Shown here in pieces: positions 12,108 to 24,136 of a stretch of 64,000 nucleotides of DNA. The stretch covers positions 9,533,062-9,597,061 of the forward strand of contig WMCF01000016.1 of assembly GCA_009792885.1 (NCBI GenBank), read 5' to 3'. The translations under genes and the position numbers were made by a program. The notes under the pieces were generated by a model, which saw only the letters and a program-made list of their open reading frames with translations, ran no database searches and was not told the DNA's origin. Numbering within the stretch: position 1 is the stretch's first letter; each line of letters opens with the position of its first letter. Source of the DNA: Eremophila alpestris peregrina (lineage: Eukaryota > Chordata > Aves > Passeriformes > Alaudidae).

Positions 12108-13152
12108 ATGGAAACGCAGGGGCTGCCGGCCGCGGAGGCGGCCCGGGCCCGGCCCGCCGCGCAACATGGCGGCCCCGCCGCGCCGCCGCCGCCCGGCTGG
12201 GACCCGCCGCCCGCCTCCGCCGCCGCGCCCTCCCCCGCCGGCAGCACCGCCGCGCCGGGCCTCTACGTGAGCTTCCCGGTGCTGCTGGTGGAGGAGAAGC
12301 CGGAGCCCGGCGCCAGCCCGGTGCCCAGCTCGCCGCCGGCGGAGCCCGCGCCTGACAGCGACGGGCTCCTGCTCGTCTTCAACGTGGTGCGCGGCGCGGC
12401 CGAGCCCGGCGCGGGCGGCGGCGAAGCGGGGCGAGCCCAGCCCAGGCCGCCGCCCGCCGAGCCGCCGGAGGAGGCGCCTGGCTCGGCCCCGTCGCCGCCG
12501 CCGCCGCCGCCTTCTCCCCCGCCGCCGGCACCGCTGCCCCCCGCGGGCGGCGATGGCGGCGGGGCGGATGACGGCGCCTTCTCGGGGACCATCACCATCA
12601 ACAACCAGAGCCTGCTGGTGCGCATCGAGAACGGCGTCCTGACGCTGGGGCCCGGCGCCGAGCAGCCCGCGGGCGCCGCGCCCCCCGCCGCCGCCGCCAG
12701 CCCCGCCGAGCCGCCGGGCGGTCCGCGCCCGCGCTCGCCGCCGGCCTTCCCGTGCCCGGAGCCGCGCTGCGGAGAGGCCTTTCCCCGCAAGCAGCAGCTG
12801 CGGCTGCACCGGCTCTCGGCGCACGGCGGCGGCGAGGACGGGCAGGGCGCGGCGGCGCGGCCCTTCGGCTGCCCCGTGCCGGGCTGCGCCTGGTCCTTCG
12901 CCACGGCCTACAAGCTGAGGCGGCACCTGCACTCGCACGACAAGCTGCGGCCGTTCGCCTGCGCAGTGCCGGGCTGCACCAAGCGCTTCACCACCGTGTA
13001 CAACCTGCGGGCGCACAGCCGCGCCCACGAGCAGGAGGCGGCGCACAAGTGCGAGGCGTGCGGGCAGCGCTTCCCCAGCGCCGCCCGCCTCGCCGCCCAC
13101 CACCGCCGCAGGCACCTGGAGCCCGAGCGGCCCTACCGCTGCGACTTCCCCG
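12108..13152 (+). CDS. ZXDC: ZXDC exon 1 (N-terminus and fingers 1-4)
   Basis: It encodes residues 1-348. Proline runs sit at about 129-145. Finger cysteines and histidines are C216/C221/H234/H239, C255/C260/H273/H277, C285/C290/H303/H307, and C315/C318 with H331 or H332/H336; finger 5 opens at C345. Finger 4 has the short CX2C spacing seen in the family. The donor GTAAGC follows at 13153. Local GC content is very high, a stretch often lost in bird assemblies but complete here. Confidence 0.93.
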
Positions 13153-16100
13153 GTAAGCCGCCTCTGGGGCTGGGCTCCCTTCCCTCCCCTGCCAGAAACT
13201 GGGATCCCTGCCCTGAGGCCGTGCGGCGCTCGGCTCGCTTCTTCTGCCCCTCCGCCTCTCCTTCCCCTCCGTGGTACCCCAGAGTGTCAAGGAAGGTTCT
13301 CCTCCAGGCCACCTCAGTTACCAAGAGAAAAAGTTTGGCAGCTGGAGGATGCCGTGCCTTTCCTCCTTCGACTTTGTGCTGGTGTAATGGAACACCGTAA
13401 AACACGGTTCCAGCGTTCAGTGGGTGTGCCTTAATCCAGGCTGTACTTTATTGCCCACCTTGGCAAAACAATTGTAATTCCTGGGAATAATGTCTAGGAT
13501 TTCACTGTTTGTTTTTTTTTTTTCCTTTTCCCCGATGTAATATCCTGAAAAACCATTATGAAATCTCTCCCTAAAAGCTGGGAGAAAGGAGTGCTGAATT
13601 CGTGACTGAGTTTTGTCAAGCAGATGTGCTATTTCCCTTTTGTCCCCAGGCTGTGAGAGAACGTTTATCACAGTGAGTGCATTATTCTCCCACAATCGAG
13701 CCCACTTCAGAGAGCAAGAGCAGTTCTCCTGCTCATTCCCTGGCTGTAACAAGCAGTATGACAAGGCCTGCCGACTGAAAATCCACATGAGGAGTCACAC
13801 AGGTATTCACAGGGATGACTTGTACACGGGGAAGTACAGGGAGCATAGCATGTGAAAAGTGGACTTCAGTGCACTGGAAAAACTGAAAGTCAGGACGGGT
13901 GGCATTACTCATTTGGAGTCAGTGAAAGCATTTGATTTTTGGCCTTCTGGGGGTAGGAGTCCACTGAATCAAGTTGTTATATGCAAAGTGGTTAAGGACA
14001 TGCAAAGCTGTGGCTTTTGTCATTGTGTATAGTCCAGAAAAAACAATCGCAGCTCTATTCCCAAGTTCATAGATGTTCAAAATGTTGCATAAATTTTACT
14101 CTTGATACAAACAAGCAGCTAAAGAACTCTCAGAACATGTGGAATGTATGTGCCAAGGTTTGGAACACCAGGAAGATAAATTTCAGCTCTGGCAAGCATG
14201 TGACTCACAAGAACCACTGCAAAGCTGAAATACAGCCTTGTCATGTTACTGGTGTGTCCTCTATTGTCCCCTCTTTTCCACAGTTTTACATTTTTGATGC
14301 TTTTTAAAGTGGCACTTGAAGTTCATAGGTGTGATGGAAACCAATGTCACATACTTCACAGTCTTGTAATCAAGACACAGTGACAGATCATGAAAACAGG
14401 AATGAACAGTTGTGTTTGTGTTTTGAGTAATGCTGTTACTGGCTATTGAAGTACCTTCAGGGTATGAGGTGGATTGATAAATACCTGTGCTCTCTGATGC
14501 AATAGCATGGAGTTAAAGAAAGCCCAGATTGTGGGAGGGGGAAGGAACATGGTAGTACTCTACAGGAGAGGCTGGTTGAGTTGTTTTGTCTTAAGTTAAT
14601 TCAACTTAAGCAGGTTTTAATATTTTCTAGTAGCATGGTGTTTTTATACTAAATTATTAATGTAACATTATTTATTCAAGGTGAAAGACCTTTTATATGT
14701 GACTTTGAAGGCTGTGGCTGGTCTTTTACCAGTATGTCCAAGCTTCTGAGGCATAAAAGGTAAAGGAAGCTTTTTCTGATTATACTGCCCTAAGCCACTG
14801 GTTCTTTGCTTGTCTTTGTTTCTCTTCCAGTAGCGAAGCAGTAGTGGATTTAATCATGCCAATGGCAATTTCCTCCCCTTGTAGGAAACACGAAGATGAC
14901 AGGAGATTCATGTGCCCAGTAGAAGGCTGTGGGAAGTCTTTCACAAGAGCAGAACACTTGAAAGGCCACAGTATAACTCACCTTGGTACAAAGCCATTTG
15001 AGTGCCCAGTAGAAGGTACTGCTCCACTCTCATATGTGTGTGTCCTGGTAATTGGTGTGTATTTTTACTAAAGGTTGTGTGTGCTTGGCATGGGACTGGT
15101 ACAATTTACAGTGAGTCTTCTAACAGGGTTTGAAGAGGTAAAACTAAATGGAAGACTGAAAAGTGATCATTCCCAGAGTTAGGAATGACAGAGCAAAAGC
15201 TGTTTCATACTGTAGCTTGAGCATCCTCACCACTTCAGTGGGACTCCAGAAGCAAAGATTTTTGTGTGTGATCTGGATTATTCAGTTTTTTAAAGCACCT
15301 CTACTTGATGATTATTTCTCCTTTTTATGGTGTTTCCAGCAGTTGTCATGAAGAATTGCAGATGCCATAGTGTGAAAAGGTTGTGCTTTACACTGAATGA
15401 CTTAAGAGTTTCATGTTGTCAGAAACATGTTAAACTGTCCTACCCTTTGACAGGTTTATTTTCTTGTGGTTCCGCTAAGTGTATGCACAGGGGCTGCAAA
15501 ATAGCAAGTGGAGAATGATTTGTTAAGACATTAAATATGCACATTAAATTGAAACTTCATTAAATTTGAAAATTCAAAGCCTTATACACCTTCTTGCAGG
15601 CTGTTGTGCAAAATTTTCAGCACGAAGTAGTCTGTATATTCATGCCAAAAAACATCTTGAGGATGTGGACTCATTAAAGACTCGGTGCCCCGTTTCCGGC
15701 TGTAATAAACTGTTTACTTCCAAACACAGCATGAAGGCACACATGGTCAAGCAGCATAACTTCAGCCCAGGTAAAGTGTTTGTCTCTGGCTACCAGAGGG
15801 TGCAGTGGAAAAATGAAATGTTTTATTAAGGAAAATGAGTAATTATGGATGTTGACGTCTGAATTCCATTGATATGAATGTCAGAATCTTCTCTGAGACT
15901 GAAGTGGGTTTCGCCCTCTAAAATTTTCATGGGATCTTTGAGTATCAGAAAGTGATGCTTGAACTTGACCTCTGAAAATGTGAGAAATTGCAGCATTTTT
16001 CAATGAAGCAGAGCTTGTCCTTTTCCATGCCATCTGTAAAATATGAACGAGGACTAAGAAGGATTTCTCTTCTCACCCCTTTCACTCCTCTACCACCTGT

Positions 16101-19100
16101 ACTCAGCCTGCACTGCCTTAGTGTTATTTTTTGGCAAGTGCTTTTGTAACTCAAACTTCTCAGTAAAGGAATGAACTTATTTCAGTAGGCTGCTTCTCCT
16201 TAAGTCTGTTTTCAGGGAAGCTGGGAGTTGTTTTAGTAGGCTAAGAATATAGAACTTTATAGAATTTTAAGCTTCCTTTTCTTCCTGTTGTCTGTGGAAG
16301 CTCTGTCTTATAACCGAACCCTTTTTCTTCCAGATCTCCTAACTCAGCTGGAAGCAACCAGCTCCCTCACCCCCAGCAGTGAGCTCACTAGTCCAGGGCA
16401 GAGTGATCTCAGCAACATTGACCTGGTATCCTTGTTTTCCAACGTGTCCAGTAACAACTCTGGAATTACCATGGACATGGCGCTGGTGAACTCTGGGATC
16501 GTCACGATCGATGTCGCTTCGGTGGGCTCGGCACTGGGAGGGAACCTCCCTGTCAGTAACAGCTCCACAGTGGATCCCTTGATCCTGGTGGCCAGCAGTG
16601 ACATGCCCCAGAGCCTGGACAGTTCTCTCCTGCTGGGAACCAGTGCAACGGTTCTGCAGCAAAGCACTTTAAACTTGGATGATGTACAGACTGTCAATGC
16701 CGAAGCCTTGGGTTCTCTGGCCTCTCTGTCAGTGAGGAATTCCAGCCAGGAGGTGCACGGGTTGACATCCAGCAATAATTTAACAATAGACACGGCCACT
16801 TTGACTCCTTCCAGCAGCCTGGGCAGCACCACTGTGCCTGAGTTACTGACACCAACTAAAGCTGAACGGAGTTTGCTGCCCAGCTCAGACGTGGTTGGGC
16901 AGCAGGAGGGCAGCAAAGTGGTGACACAGTTTGTGTTCTCCAACCCTCCGGGGAGTTTCAGTGCACAGAAGGAGATGGATCTTGGCGCAGTGACTGGCAG
17001 CTCGTTCTTGGTATGGAGTAACTGTATTCACACCTAGATGAGACAGCCTGACTTTGGGGGTATCCCTGGCTGCTCACACCTCATAGGGACACTTTTCAGA
17101 TTTTGCAGATCATGCATTTTGGTTCTCTTTTGATGAAGGATGTAGAACCTTGTGTTGGGTAGTGTGTTTTTACAGGTAGATTCAGTGTGGTGACATGTTC
17201 TAAGAAATACTGAAATTCTGGTGGGGACAGTTCAGCAAGAACCTTTCAAAATAAGCAGCTGTCCCTCTGAAATGGAATTTGCAAGAACACCCAAGAATAA
17301 GTGTTACTTGTTCATTTCATTCCAGGGAAAGATTTGGGCTGTAACAATAACTGCAGCATTTTCATCCCAGTCCTCATTCCTCTTTTAAGTACTTTTCCCT
17401 TTCTGCTTCCGTGTTACTGCAGACTTAAACTTTTTGTTTACATTATGAATTAAATGTTTACACCCTTAAAATCTGAACACTTAAAAATGTGGAGCTAACT
17501 TCTTGTGTTGAACTCCAGATGTTGAGTAGATACAGGGTATTTATTGAAATTCTAATCAGAAGATTGGGGGTAACTAGAATTCAGTGTTTGCAGCATAGAA
17601 GATAACTGCATCTGAGAACTCATTATTCTGTGTTCATTATCTTGTTCTTAATTCCAAAACCCTTGCATCTCTGGGTTTGTTTTTTTAAATTTTATTTTAA
17701 CTAGGAGAGCAGTGGGTCTGCAAGAACAGACTACAGAGCCATTCAGCTGGCCAAGAAAAAAAAACAAAAAGGGAATAGCAGCAGCACAGGTGAGAAGCCA
17801 TTAATTCTGTTAAATTCACTAAATAAAAATATGTAGTAGTTTTGGCAGTGCAGTGGCAGCAGGTTTCTGAGTAACATTCTTAAATGTCCTATCCTGTTTA
17901 TTGATAGTTAAAATAATTATGCATGTGGTGTACCATGTGTTACTCAGGATAATCACATTGAGTGGAATATCAGATTCACTGGAAGTTTACAAAGAAAGCT
18001 GTGCCCTATGTTTCATGATTATTAACAAGACACTAGCTATCCATCTCTTCATCTGGTTCTTATTTTCTTATTAAAAAAAAATAACGTCACTGTGCTTTCT
18101 GTTGTTTATGCTTTTGGTCTTACCTAGGGAGTTCTTTTATTCAGTACAGACAGTGGAAATAGCAGCTAGATTTTGCTTCTGGTTTCACCCAGTAGCAGTG
18201 TTAAGGAATTTATAGATTGTAGATATACTCAAACCTCTCTCTTATACTTTAGCCTTGTAGAGAGTTTTTGTGCAAGGATATTTTAGGTCATGATTCCAGA
18301 CATGTCTTCTTAGTTTGACTCAAAGCCATTTGATGTGAATAATAACCATTCCTTTGTCAGATCAAACATGGTCCATGGTTCACTGAACTTGCATGAGCTC
18401 AGGTGGTTGAGTTGTGTCTGCCTTTGGGGCTGAGGAGGAATATTATATGTTTGATAGATGAATAAATACCATGTATATGGAGTGAGTTTAGTGCTGCCTT
18501 GCTGTCTCTTAGACATTCCTCCCCTGAAAATCAAGGCAATAGTTTTTGAGGCAAGTTCGGAGACTAGTTCTGATCTGAGAACTGTTCTGTTTGTGTATTT
18601 GTGAAATGCATATGTGCATATATTCTGTCTGGTTCAGCAAATCATCACATGGAAGGACAAGTGCTTTATGAAGCTGGTTCTAAGGGGCTTTGTATTACCA
18701 AACACATGCATGTATCATCAAACATTTAGACATTAGTTTAAAAACATGATTGCACTTTGCATGACTCCTAAGATGACCACAGAAAATTTTCCTTTCTGTT
18801 CCTGTTCAAGAGTCCCAATAGTCCACTTTTCACCAGCTTTTGCCTTAATGGTATGTCGTACTTCTCAGAGTGGTCTAGAGAGTCTTGTATTTCTGATTGG
18901 TTTAACTAGATTGAGTGAATGCTGTAGAGGAAAGTTCAGTGTTTAAAAATAGGTTATCCAAGCCCTTCATTTATTACACATTAAAAAAAAAATCCAGGCT
19001 AAAATGTGAAGAGCTCACAGGACTGTATTCTTACATTTGTTTTGATCAGGGTTTTGGTTTTCAGCTTGTGGTACAGCAGCTGGTTCATCCTGCTTTAAAC

Positions 19101-21491
19101 TGAAAAAAGCTTAAGGTTGTGATAGTTGTACTTGTGTAGCCTGTTCTACCTAGTAGTCCTCGAAATCTTCCTGAAAATAATGATCTTCACAATGCTTTTT
19201 TACAGTTTAGAAAAACCATGTGCATGACTTTTCAGGAAATGAATTACAAAATGAAAAATAGCAAATGCAATCCTTCCTAATTCAATTCTGTAACACCACA
19301 AATATGCTGATATTTCTGTGCTACCACAGGGGAGGGCCTTAAGCTTAGCAGTCTGTGAGTTCTCAATGGTGTTCATGTAAAAAGGTGCTCAGTCAGCAGC
19401 TGGAGTTCACCAGCTGAGTGCTCTCTGGCCTTTCAGCAGTTGTCAGATGGTGTTTAATTGTGCTGCACTGTTGTGGGCATTTGCTGTGTGGTATAAACAG
19501 CTGCAAAAATATGAAAAATACTAGCAGAACTCTGGCAAATTCTTCCTGACCATCTAAATATTAAAATTGCTTTCTTTTAGGGGCATCTGGCTCTGGTCAG
19601 AGGAAAAACAAGGGTGGTAAAGTAAGCCCTACCAACTTCTCTTCATCTGCTCCTGGCACTCGACTGGGTGGTAACATAGTTCTGCCAAATGGAGGGCTGA
19701 CAATAAGGGACCCTGCCACTGGAGCCCAGTATGTGCAAATTCAGCTTCTTCAGGTAAGAGCTGAGGAGAACAAACCATGCTCAGCTTCTCTGTTATCCAG
19801 ATTCACATTCATGGAAGAATTTGAGTGTGTGTGAACTACTGCCCCTGGATGGGGTCTTTAGCTCTGCAGTGTTCTTACATTATTCCACCTCTTCTTTACA
19901 AAGTAAATGAGATGGACATGAAAATGTTCCTGCAAAGAGAAGTTTCAGCCTAAACTGTTTCTTCTCTTACCAGTTGAAATAAAGCTTAAAATTTAAAAAA
20001 ACCAAAACAGGTGCATGGCAGGTAATATGTTTTTGGCCAGCTGTGTCTGTGTAGTATTCAGAGAAAGAGTTCCTTCTCCTTTATTCCTAACAACTCTGGT
20101 ATGGAGAGACCTATGGGCAGAGTTCTCCATGGATCTGTTCTTTGATGGGGGTACACATTTGTAACTTTATGTTAAGTATCAGCTTCATGAAAACATGATG
20201 AAACTTATTGTATGTTTCTGAGTGTTAGATTTGTTGAAAGAGGAACCATTCCTGTTCTTGCCAGTGTCCCAAGTTGAGGAGGACAGGATAACAGGTTGTA
20301 CACTGAGCTAGGTTCTGATTTAGTTGTAGTTAGCTTTCCACATCTTTGTGGAGCTAGGCCTTAAGTACAGTCAGTGGCTTCATCAGATGTTTTATGATTG
20401 TGAGGCTGAGTGGAATTTGCCATATTTTGCTGAGATACCTGGGGGCTGTGTAATTTCATCATGTTTCTGCATTCACAGGATGATTCCCCAGGAGAGGGAG
20501 ATCTTCCCTTTCAGCTGAGCTCTCAGTCTTCCTCATCACATTCTCAGCTCACAGTGGATTTACCTGTTCACATACTTCAGGTACAGCATGCCAAGCCACT
20601 GGGTTTTATTGCCTTGCTTGAAAGTAAAGACAGTTTACTGTCAGCACTCTCATGTTCTGTCTGTTGAAAATACCTTGTTTACCACTGGGAGTTGGATTCT
20701 ATTCACAAGGAATAGAACTGCACTGCACAATTTATCTTGTGTCTGTTACCAACCATTGACACATCAGAGGTGGTTTGTTTTTTTCCCCTCTGTTACTGAG
20801 TAGTGAATAACTAAATGCTACTCATTTTCTCTGACATGCCCCACCCTTGTTTTCCTGATCCCATCCTGCAGATACTGGGTGGGTCTAGAAAAAGGATCAG
20901 AATTGGAATGTTGCAGGCTACAGGAAGGGGTGGGAAGTGGGAAACAGAATCTTGAACTTAGATTTCAGAGTGGTGCCCTTATGGGAGTGTCAGTTATGTT
21001 TAAAAGCCTGCTTGGGGACCTCATTTTTTATAAACTCTGCAGTGTTCCTATTCCTGCCAAGTGTGCTTCTCCTGGATAGAAAATAAACCTTTTTTGTGGA
21101 GGAGGGGCACCTTTTTCAAAACCTAGAAGTACAAGAGGAGTGGGACTGTTGGCCATGGTAGAGCGTTAATGGAGGAAAAAGCGATTTTAAATCAGTTTCT
21201 GTTTGTAATGCTCATCTGAAGTGTTCCATAGAAAAACTGGCAACATGGTTTGAGTGGATCCCTGAAGTGGAAGAGCTTTGGGTTTCCTCTTAAGCCATTC
21301 CAAGCATTTCTCTGGTGTTGGCTAAATGTCAAGATAATCTTGCTGATAAGCACTGAAAACCTCTAGAGGTGGAAGGACTTCATGCTGTCTGTTTGCTTTA
21401 ACAGGAACCACACAACTCCACTGAAGATGATGCAGGTTCTGATAACTCTCAGTTCACTGGAAGCACAATAAATTTACAGGATCTGGAATGA
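12108..21491 (+). CDS. ZXDC: ZXD family C2H2 zinc-finger protein C, complete, ten exons
   Basis: ZXDC is a nuclear zinc-finger protein known to bind the class II transactivator CIITA and promote MHC class II transcription. Exons: 12108-13152, 13650-13802, 14681-14759, 14885-15015, 15600-15770, 16334-17010, 17705-17789, 19581-19753, 20479-20580, 21405-21491. All junctions are GT-AG, phases match, and the sum is 2703 nt (900 residues; human about 858). Residues 1-210 are Pro/Ala/Gly-rich with a hydrophobic block TITINNQSLLVRIENGVLTL at 161-180. Ten C2H2 fingers span about 216-526. Residues 527-752 are a Ser/Thr-rich acidic region, and 753-900 end with TVDLPVHILQ and STINLQDLE. The start at 12108 is the first in-frame ATG (the frame is open upstream only from a GTG at 11919) and has a good context (AAGATGG). 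ZXDC is chosen over ZXDA/B because those are intronless mammalian X-linked copies. Confidence 0.95.
13650..13802 (+). CDS. ZXDC: ZXDC exon 2 (fingers 5-6)
   Basis: The acceptor is TGTCCCCAG and the donor GTATTC at 13803. It reads CERTFITVSALFSHNRAHFR, then FSCSFPGCNKQYDKACRLK and IHMRSHTG. It ends one base into the Gly of the TGE linker. Confidence 0.96.
14681..14759 (+). CDS. ZXDC: ZXDC exon 3 (finger 7)
   Basis: The acceptor is TTTATTCAAG and the donor GTAAAGG at 14760. It reads ERPFICDFEGCGWSFTSMSK then LLRHK, completing one finger; the last codon is split after two bases. Confidence 0.95.
14885..15015 (+). CDS. ZXDC: ZXDC exon 4 (finger 8, start of 9)
   Basis: The acceptor is CCTTGTAG and the donor GTACTG at 15016. 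It reads KHEDDRRFMCPVEGCGKSFT, RAEHLKGHSITHLGTKPFEC, PVE. The SFTRAEHLKGHSITHLGTKPF block is strongly conserved in ZXD proteins. Confidence 0.96.
15600..15770 (+). CDS. ZXDC: ZXDC exon 5 (fingers 9-10)
   Basis: The acceptor is CTTCTTGCAG and the donor GTAAAG at 15771. It reads CCAKFSARSSLYIHAKKHLE, then TRCPVSGCNKLFTSKHSMK and AHMVKQHNFSP. These are the last two fingers of the array. Confidence 0.96.
16334..17010 (+). CDS. ZXDC: ZXDC exon 6 (Ser/Thr-rich region)
   Basis: The acceptor is TTTCTTCCAG and the donor GTATGG at 17011. It encodes residues 527-752, starting DLLTQLEATSSLTPSSELTS, with SGIVTIDVASVGSALGGNLP, TVLQQSTLNLDDVQTVNAEA and VPELLTPTKAE. It ends in phase 0, so a transcript that keeps intron 6 adds only eight codons before a stop. 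Confidence 0.94.
17705..17789 (+). CDS. ZXDC: ZXDC exon 7
   Basis: The acceptor is TTTAACTAG and the donor GTGAGA at 17790. It reads ESSGSARTDYRAIQLAKKKK then QKGNSSST. The GSARTDYRAIQLAK motif is diagnostic for ZXDC, and the lysine cluster could serve nuclear import. The run of nine A in the coding strand is a possible slippage site. Confidence 0.93.
19581..19753 (+). CDS. ZXDC: ZXDC exon 8
   Basis: The acceptor is TTTCTTTTAG and the donor GTAAGA at 19754. It encodes about residues 781-838, basic then Ser/Gly-rich, ending TGAQYVQIQLLQ in phase 0. It is less recognisable than its neighbours but fits in phase on both sides. Confidence 0.85.
20479..20580 (+). CDS. ZXDC: ZXDC exon 9
   Basis: The acceptor is ATTCACAG and the donor GTACAG at 20581. 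Its 34 codons start DDSPGEGDLPF and end SQLTVDLPVHILQ; the DLPVxxLQ motif is conserved with mammalian ZXDC. Confidence 0.92.
21405..21491 (+). CDS. ZXDC: ZXDC exon 10 (terminal coding exon)
   Basis: The acceptor is TTTAACAG. It reads EPHNSTEDDAGSDNSQFTGS then TINLQDLE and TGA at 21489-21491. The STINLQDL ending matches the conserved ZXDC C-terminus. Confidence 0.94.
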   Translation, partial: EPHNSTEDDAGSDNSQFTGSTINLQDLE

Positions 21492-23580
21492 TGATTAAGA
21501 ACAGTTACTTGAAAACAAATTGGGCAATCATGACAGAGTGAGATTACTGTGTGGGTCTTTTTCCAAGGAAAATATGAAAAGTAGGAGAACTGAAGTATGG
21601 TTGCACTCTTTGTGATTTGCTTAAGACAGTTGCAGCTGAAAGATTTTCTTTAAAAATGTAAATCCCACTTGATGTGCCTGTGTAAGATACCCTGTCTGCC
21701 TGGTGGTTGGGAGGCTGAGGCAGACTGCTGTACAGTGTTGTTTCAGGGAGAAGTACTTTATTACACTTCAAACTGAGGTAATATTTACTGTTTTCACAGG
21801 AAAGCAAGTATTCTACAGCTAACAAGTGCAAATTTATAATCCTGTCTACGACAGTTAAAACTTTCCTTCCAGTGGTTTCCTCCTGGAGCCTGGGGCATCA
21901 AGGAACTAAATTTTGCAAGTGTTTTCCACACACACACACAAAAAAAGGATTGTTTTGGCCCCTGTGTTTGGCAGAAAACCAGAATAAAGTGTCACATGTA
22001 ACAAAATTAATGTTCTATGCCATGAAAATGAGATGCTCTAAAATCTTTGTTTTAGAAAGCTAGATTCTAAATGTTAACTTAGCTGTGAATCAGTTTGTAG
22101 CTCATGTTGAGTTTCTCCCTTTCCTTGCTCCTGCATCCCAAATACTTTGCTGAATTCTTCCAGCAAAACTTGAAAAAGAAAACTGCAATAGAACTGTACT
22201 CACTGTAAGTGATTAGCTAAGAGTCCAACAGCATCTGAGAGAGGTTTGTTTTAGCTTTGTGTTCCCTTTTTTGGGAGGAATGTTGACCGTCATGTAAATT
22301 TAAGCACCTTGATTTTTATCTCATCTATAAACGCTGCCAAGTTACCTGTGAACTGGTCACTACCTTTTGATTTAGGGTTGTTTGGTGTTTTTGTTTCATT
22401 AATTGAGCACTGTTAACACGTGTTCTTTATTGCTATCCCAGAGTGTCACATGCACCTGGAGCTTCTGGCTGGTTTACAAAATATGAAGTTGTCAGAGTAT
22501 TTCATGAGGGGGAAAGAGTTGTTGACCAGGAAGATTTGCCCCTGAAAAACTGCAGTTTCTCTTGGGGGTGGGGGGAGAGGTTGTATGTACTCTACTTATC
22601 TGGATTGCTGACACCTAAATAAATATAGGGTTGTATAGGGAAAAAAACCACCTTTGGTTATGTTTTAAGGTAGTAATTTAAATGTTTCCTATGGTGATGT
22701 TCTGAATGCCTGTAAAAGTATGTATAGGAGTTTTATGAAAGGCTGTTTGTACTTTTTTTTTTATTCTCAGTGAGGTGTGTGTATGCACGTATGTGTATTC
22801 TTTTTTTTACAAAATAAGATATGTCACAGAGGAGAACGTTGTGATCTTTTTAATCTTGCACATATTTATTTATTTTACAGTTATACTGATGTTAAATTCA
22901 CATGAGGTCATTCAGAAATGCTTTTACTTCCTGTGCCTTTTGAACTATGTATGTGTCCATATAAATGCTTTTTGGATTGCAGACTTGGGGAGGAAAAAAG
23001 CATTACAGGTTACAGTGAACTTCAGCTCCTGATTTGTAGGCAGTATTATATCTCTGGTTGAACCAGCTTTATTTTTCTATCTTCAGCCTAGCTGAGTATT
23101 GAGGTCTCTCTGTTCCTCTCACTCTGAGTTTACAGCTTACATCCAGGGAAAGTCTGAACCTTCTCAGGCTGGGTTTTCAAGCCAGTTGGTGGCTGTGACT
23201 GCAGCATGGAGTCCACTCCTGAGAGGTGGAAAGACTGAGGAGGAATTTGCTGAAGGGTCTTGCTCTGGTGGTCACCGTGCTCTCTCTGGAAGCTGAGACA
23301 CCTCGAGCTCCCAATGCCTGCATTACTCTCTTCTCAAGGACCATACCAGTTTGTAATCTATTAAAATGGCCAAGGAACACTCCATCTTTTTATGGGACTT
23401 GCAACCAAATCTTTCTACTTCTGAAAATGTACCTCACTCAGCTTTGTAAGTGAATGTAAAGTGCTAACCTCTTGAGGGCAGAAACGTGGATCACTTGGCT
23501 TGGGCTCCATTGCTGGCAATGGACACCTGAAGAACTGCTGGTGCAAAAGGGTTAATAAAGCTTTTTTTTTTTTATGGTCA
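21492..23580 (+). terminator. ZXDC: ZXDC 3' UTR with candidate polyadenylation signals
   Basis: AATAAA occurs at 21983-21988, 22618-22623 and 23554-23559. The last lies next to a T-rich stretch (23561-23573), consistent with a distal 3' end. Otherwise the stretch is AT-rich with no open frame of note. Which signals are used cannot be told from sequence alone. Confidence 0.55.
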
Positions 23581-23959
23581 GTTTGTCACTGGGTATTGTT
23601 CTTTGTATGGATGCATCTGACACAAAGCTCATTACTGGCAGTTTGATTTCTGCAGAGAGCTTGTGTTTTTCCTTTGGTTGTGTCTTCTCACTGTGGTGGG
23701 TGAAGTCTGAAGTCTCTACTGGTTTTGGATTGGAGCACAGCCCTCGGTTTTTATAGTCCTTCAGAAGACCTGTGATTATCATAAATGTCTGTGGGGTACC
23801 TGGCTTAGTGGTGCCTTAAGAAAGCTTGTCACCTAGGACTGTCATGAGACTGTCATCTCACTGCTCAGGTTTGTAGGGATAGTGCTGTTGGCATCAAAAA
23901 CGGAATGAAAAAGCATTGGTGCTTAGAGGAGCTTGAGATGCAAAATGAGAGACTTCTTA

Positions 23960-23965
23960 TTTATT
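23960..23965 (-). terminator. CFAP100: CFAP100 candidate polyadenylation signal
   Basis: TTTATT on the plus strand is AATAAA on the minus strand, about 170 bases past the CFAP100 stop. It puts the CFAP100 3' end roughly 400 bases from the most distal ZXDC signal, so the two genes converge tail-to-tail. Confidence 0.55.
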
Positions 23966-24136
23966 TTCTTAGGCAAAATACCAAAGGAGGGGAAAAGAGG
24001 TTGAAAACTTCCCCTGGAATCTTAAGGTAGGAGAAGAAGGAAATTTCATGGGACAGTAAAGTTCAGCTGAGCAAAGACTGACAGAATGTAGATCTACAAA
24101 AGACCTCTAGAACAGCATCAGCCCTATGAGCTGTGG

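Noticed and set aside
12081..13115. 344-codon minus-strand frame opposite ZXDC exon 1
   Set aside because: A shadow of the GC-rich coding exon; Arg/Ala/Gly-rich with no family resemblance.
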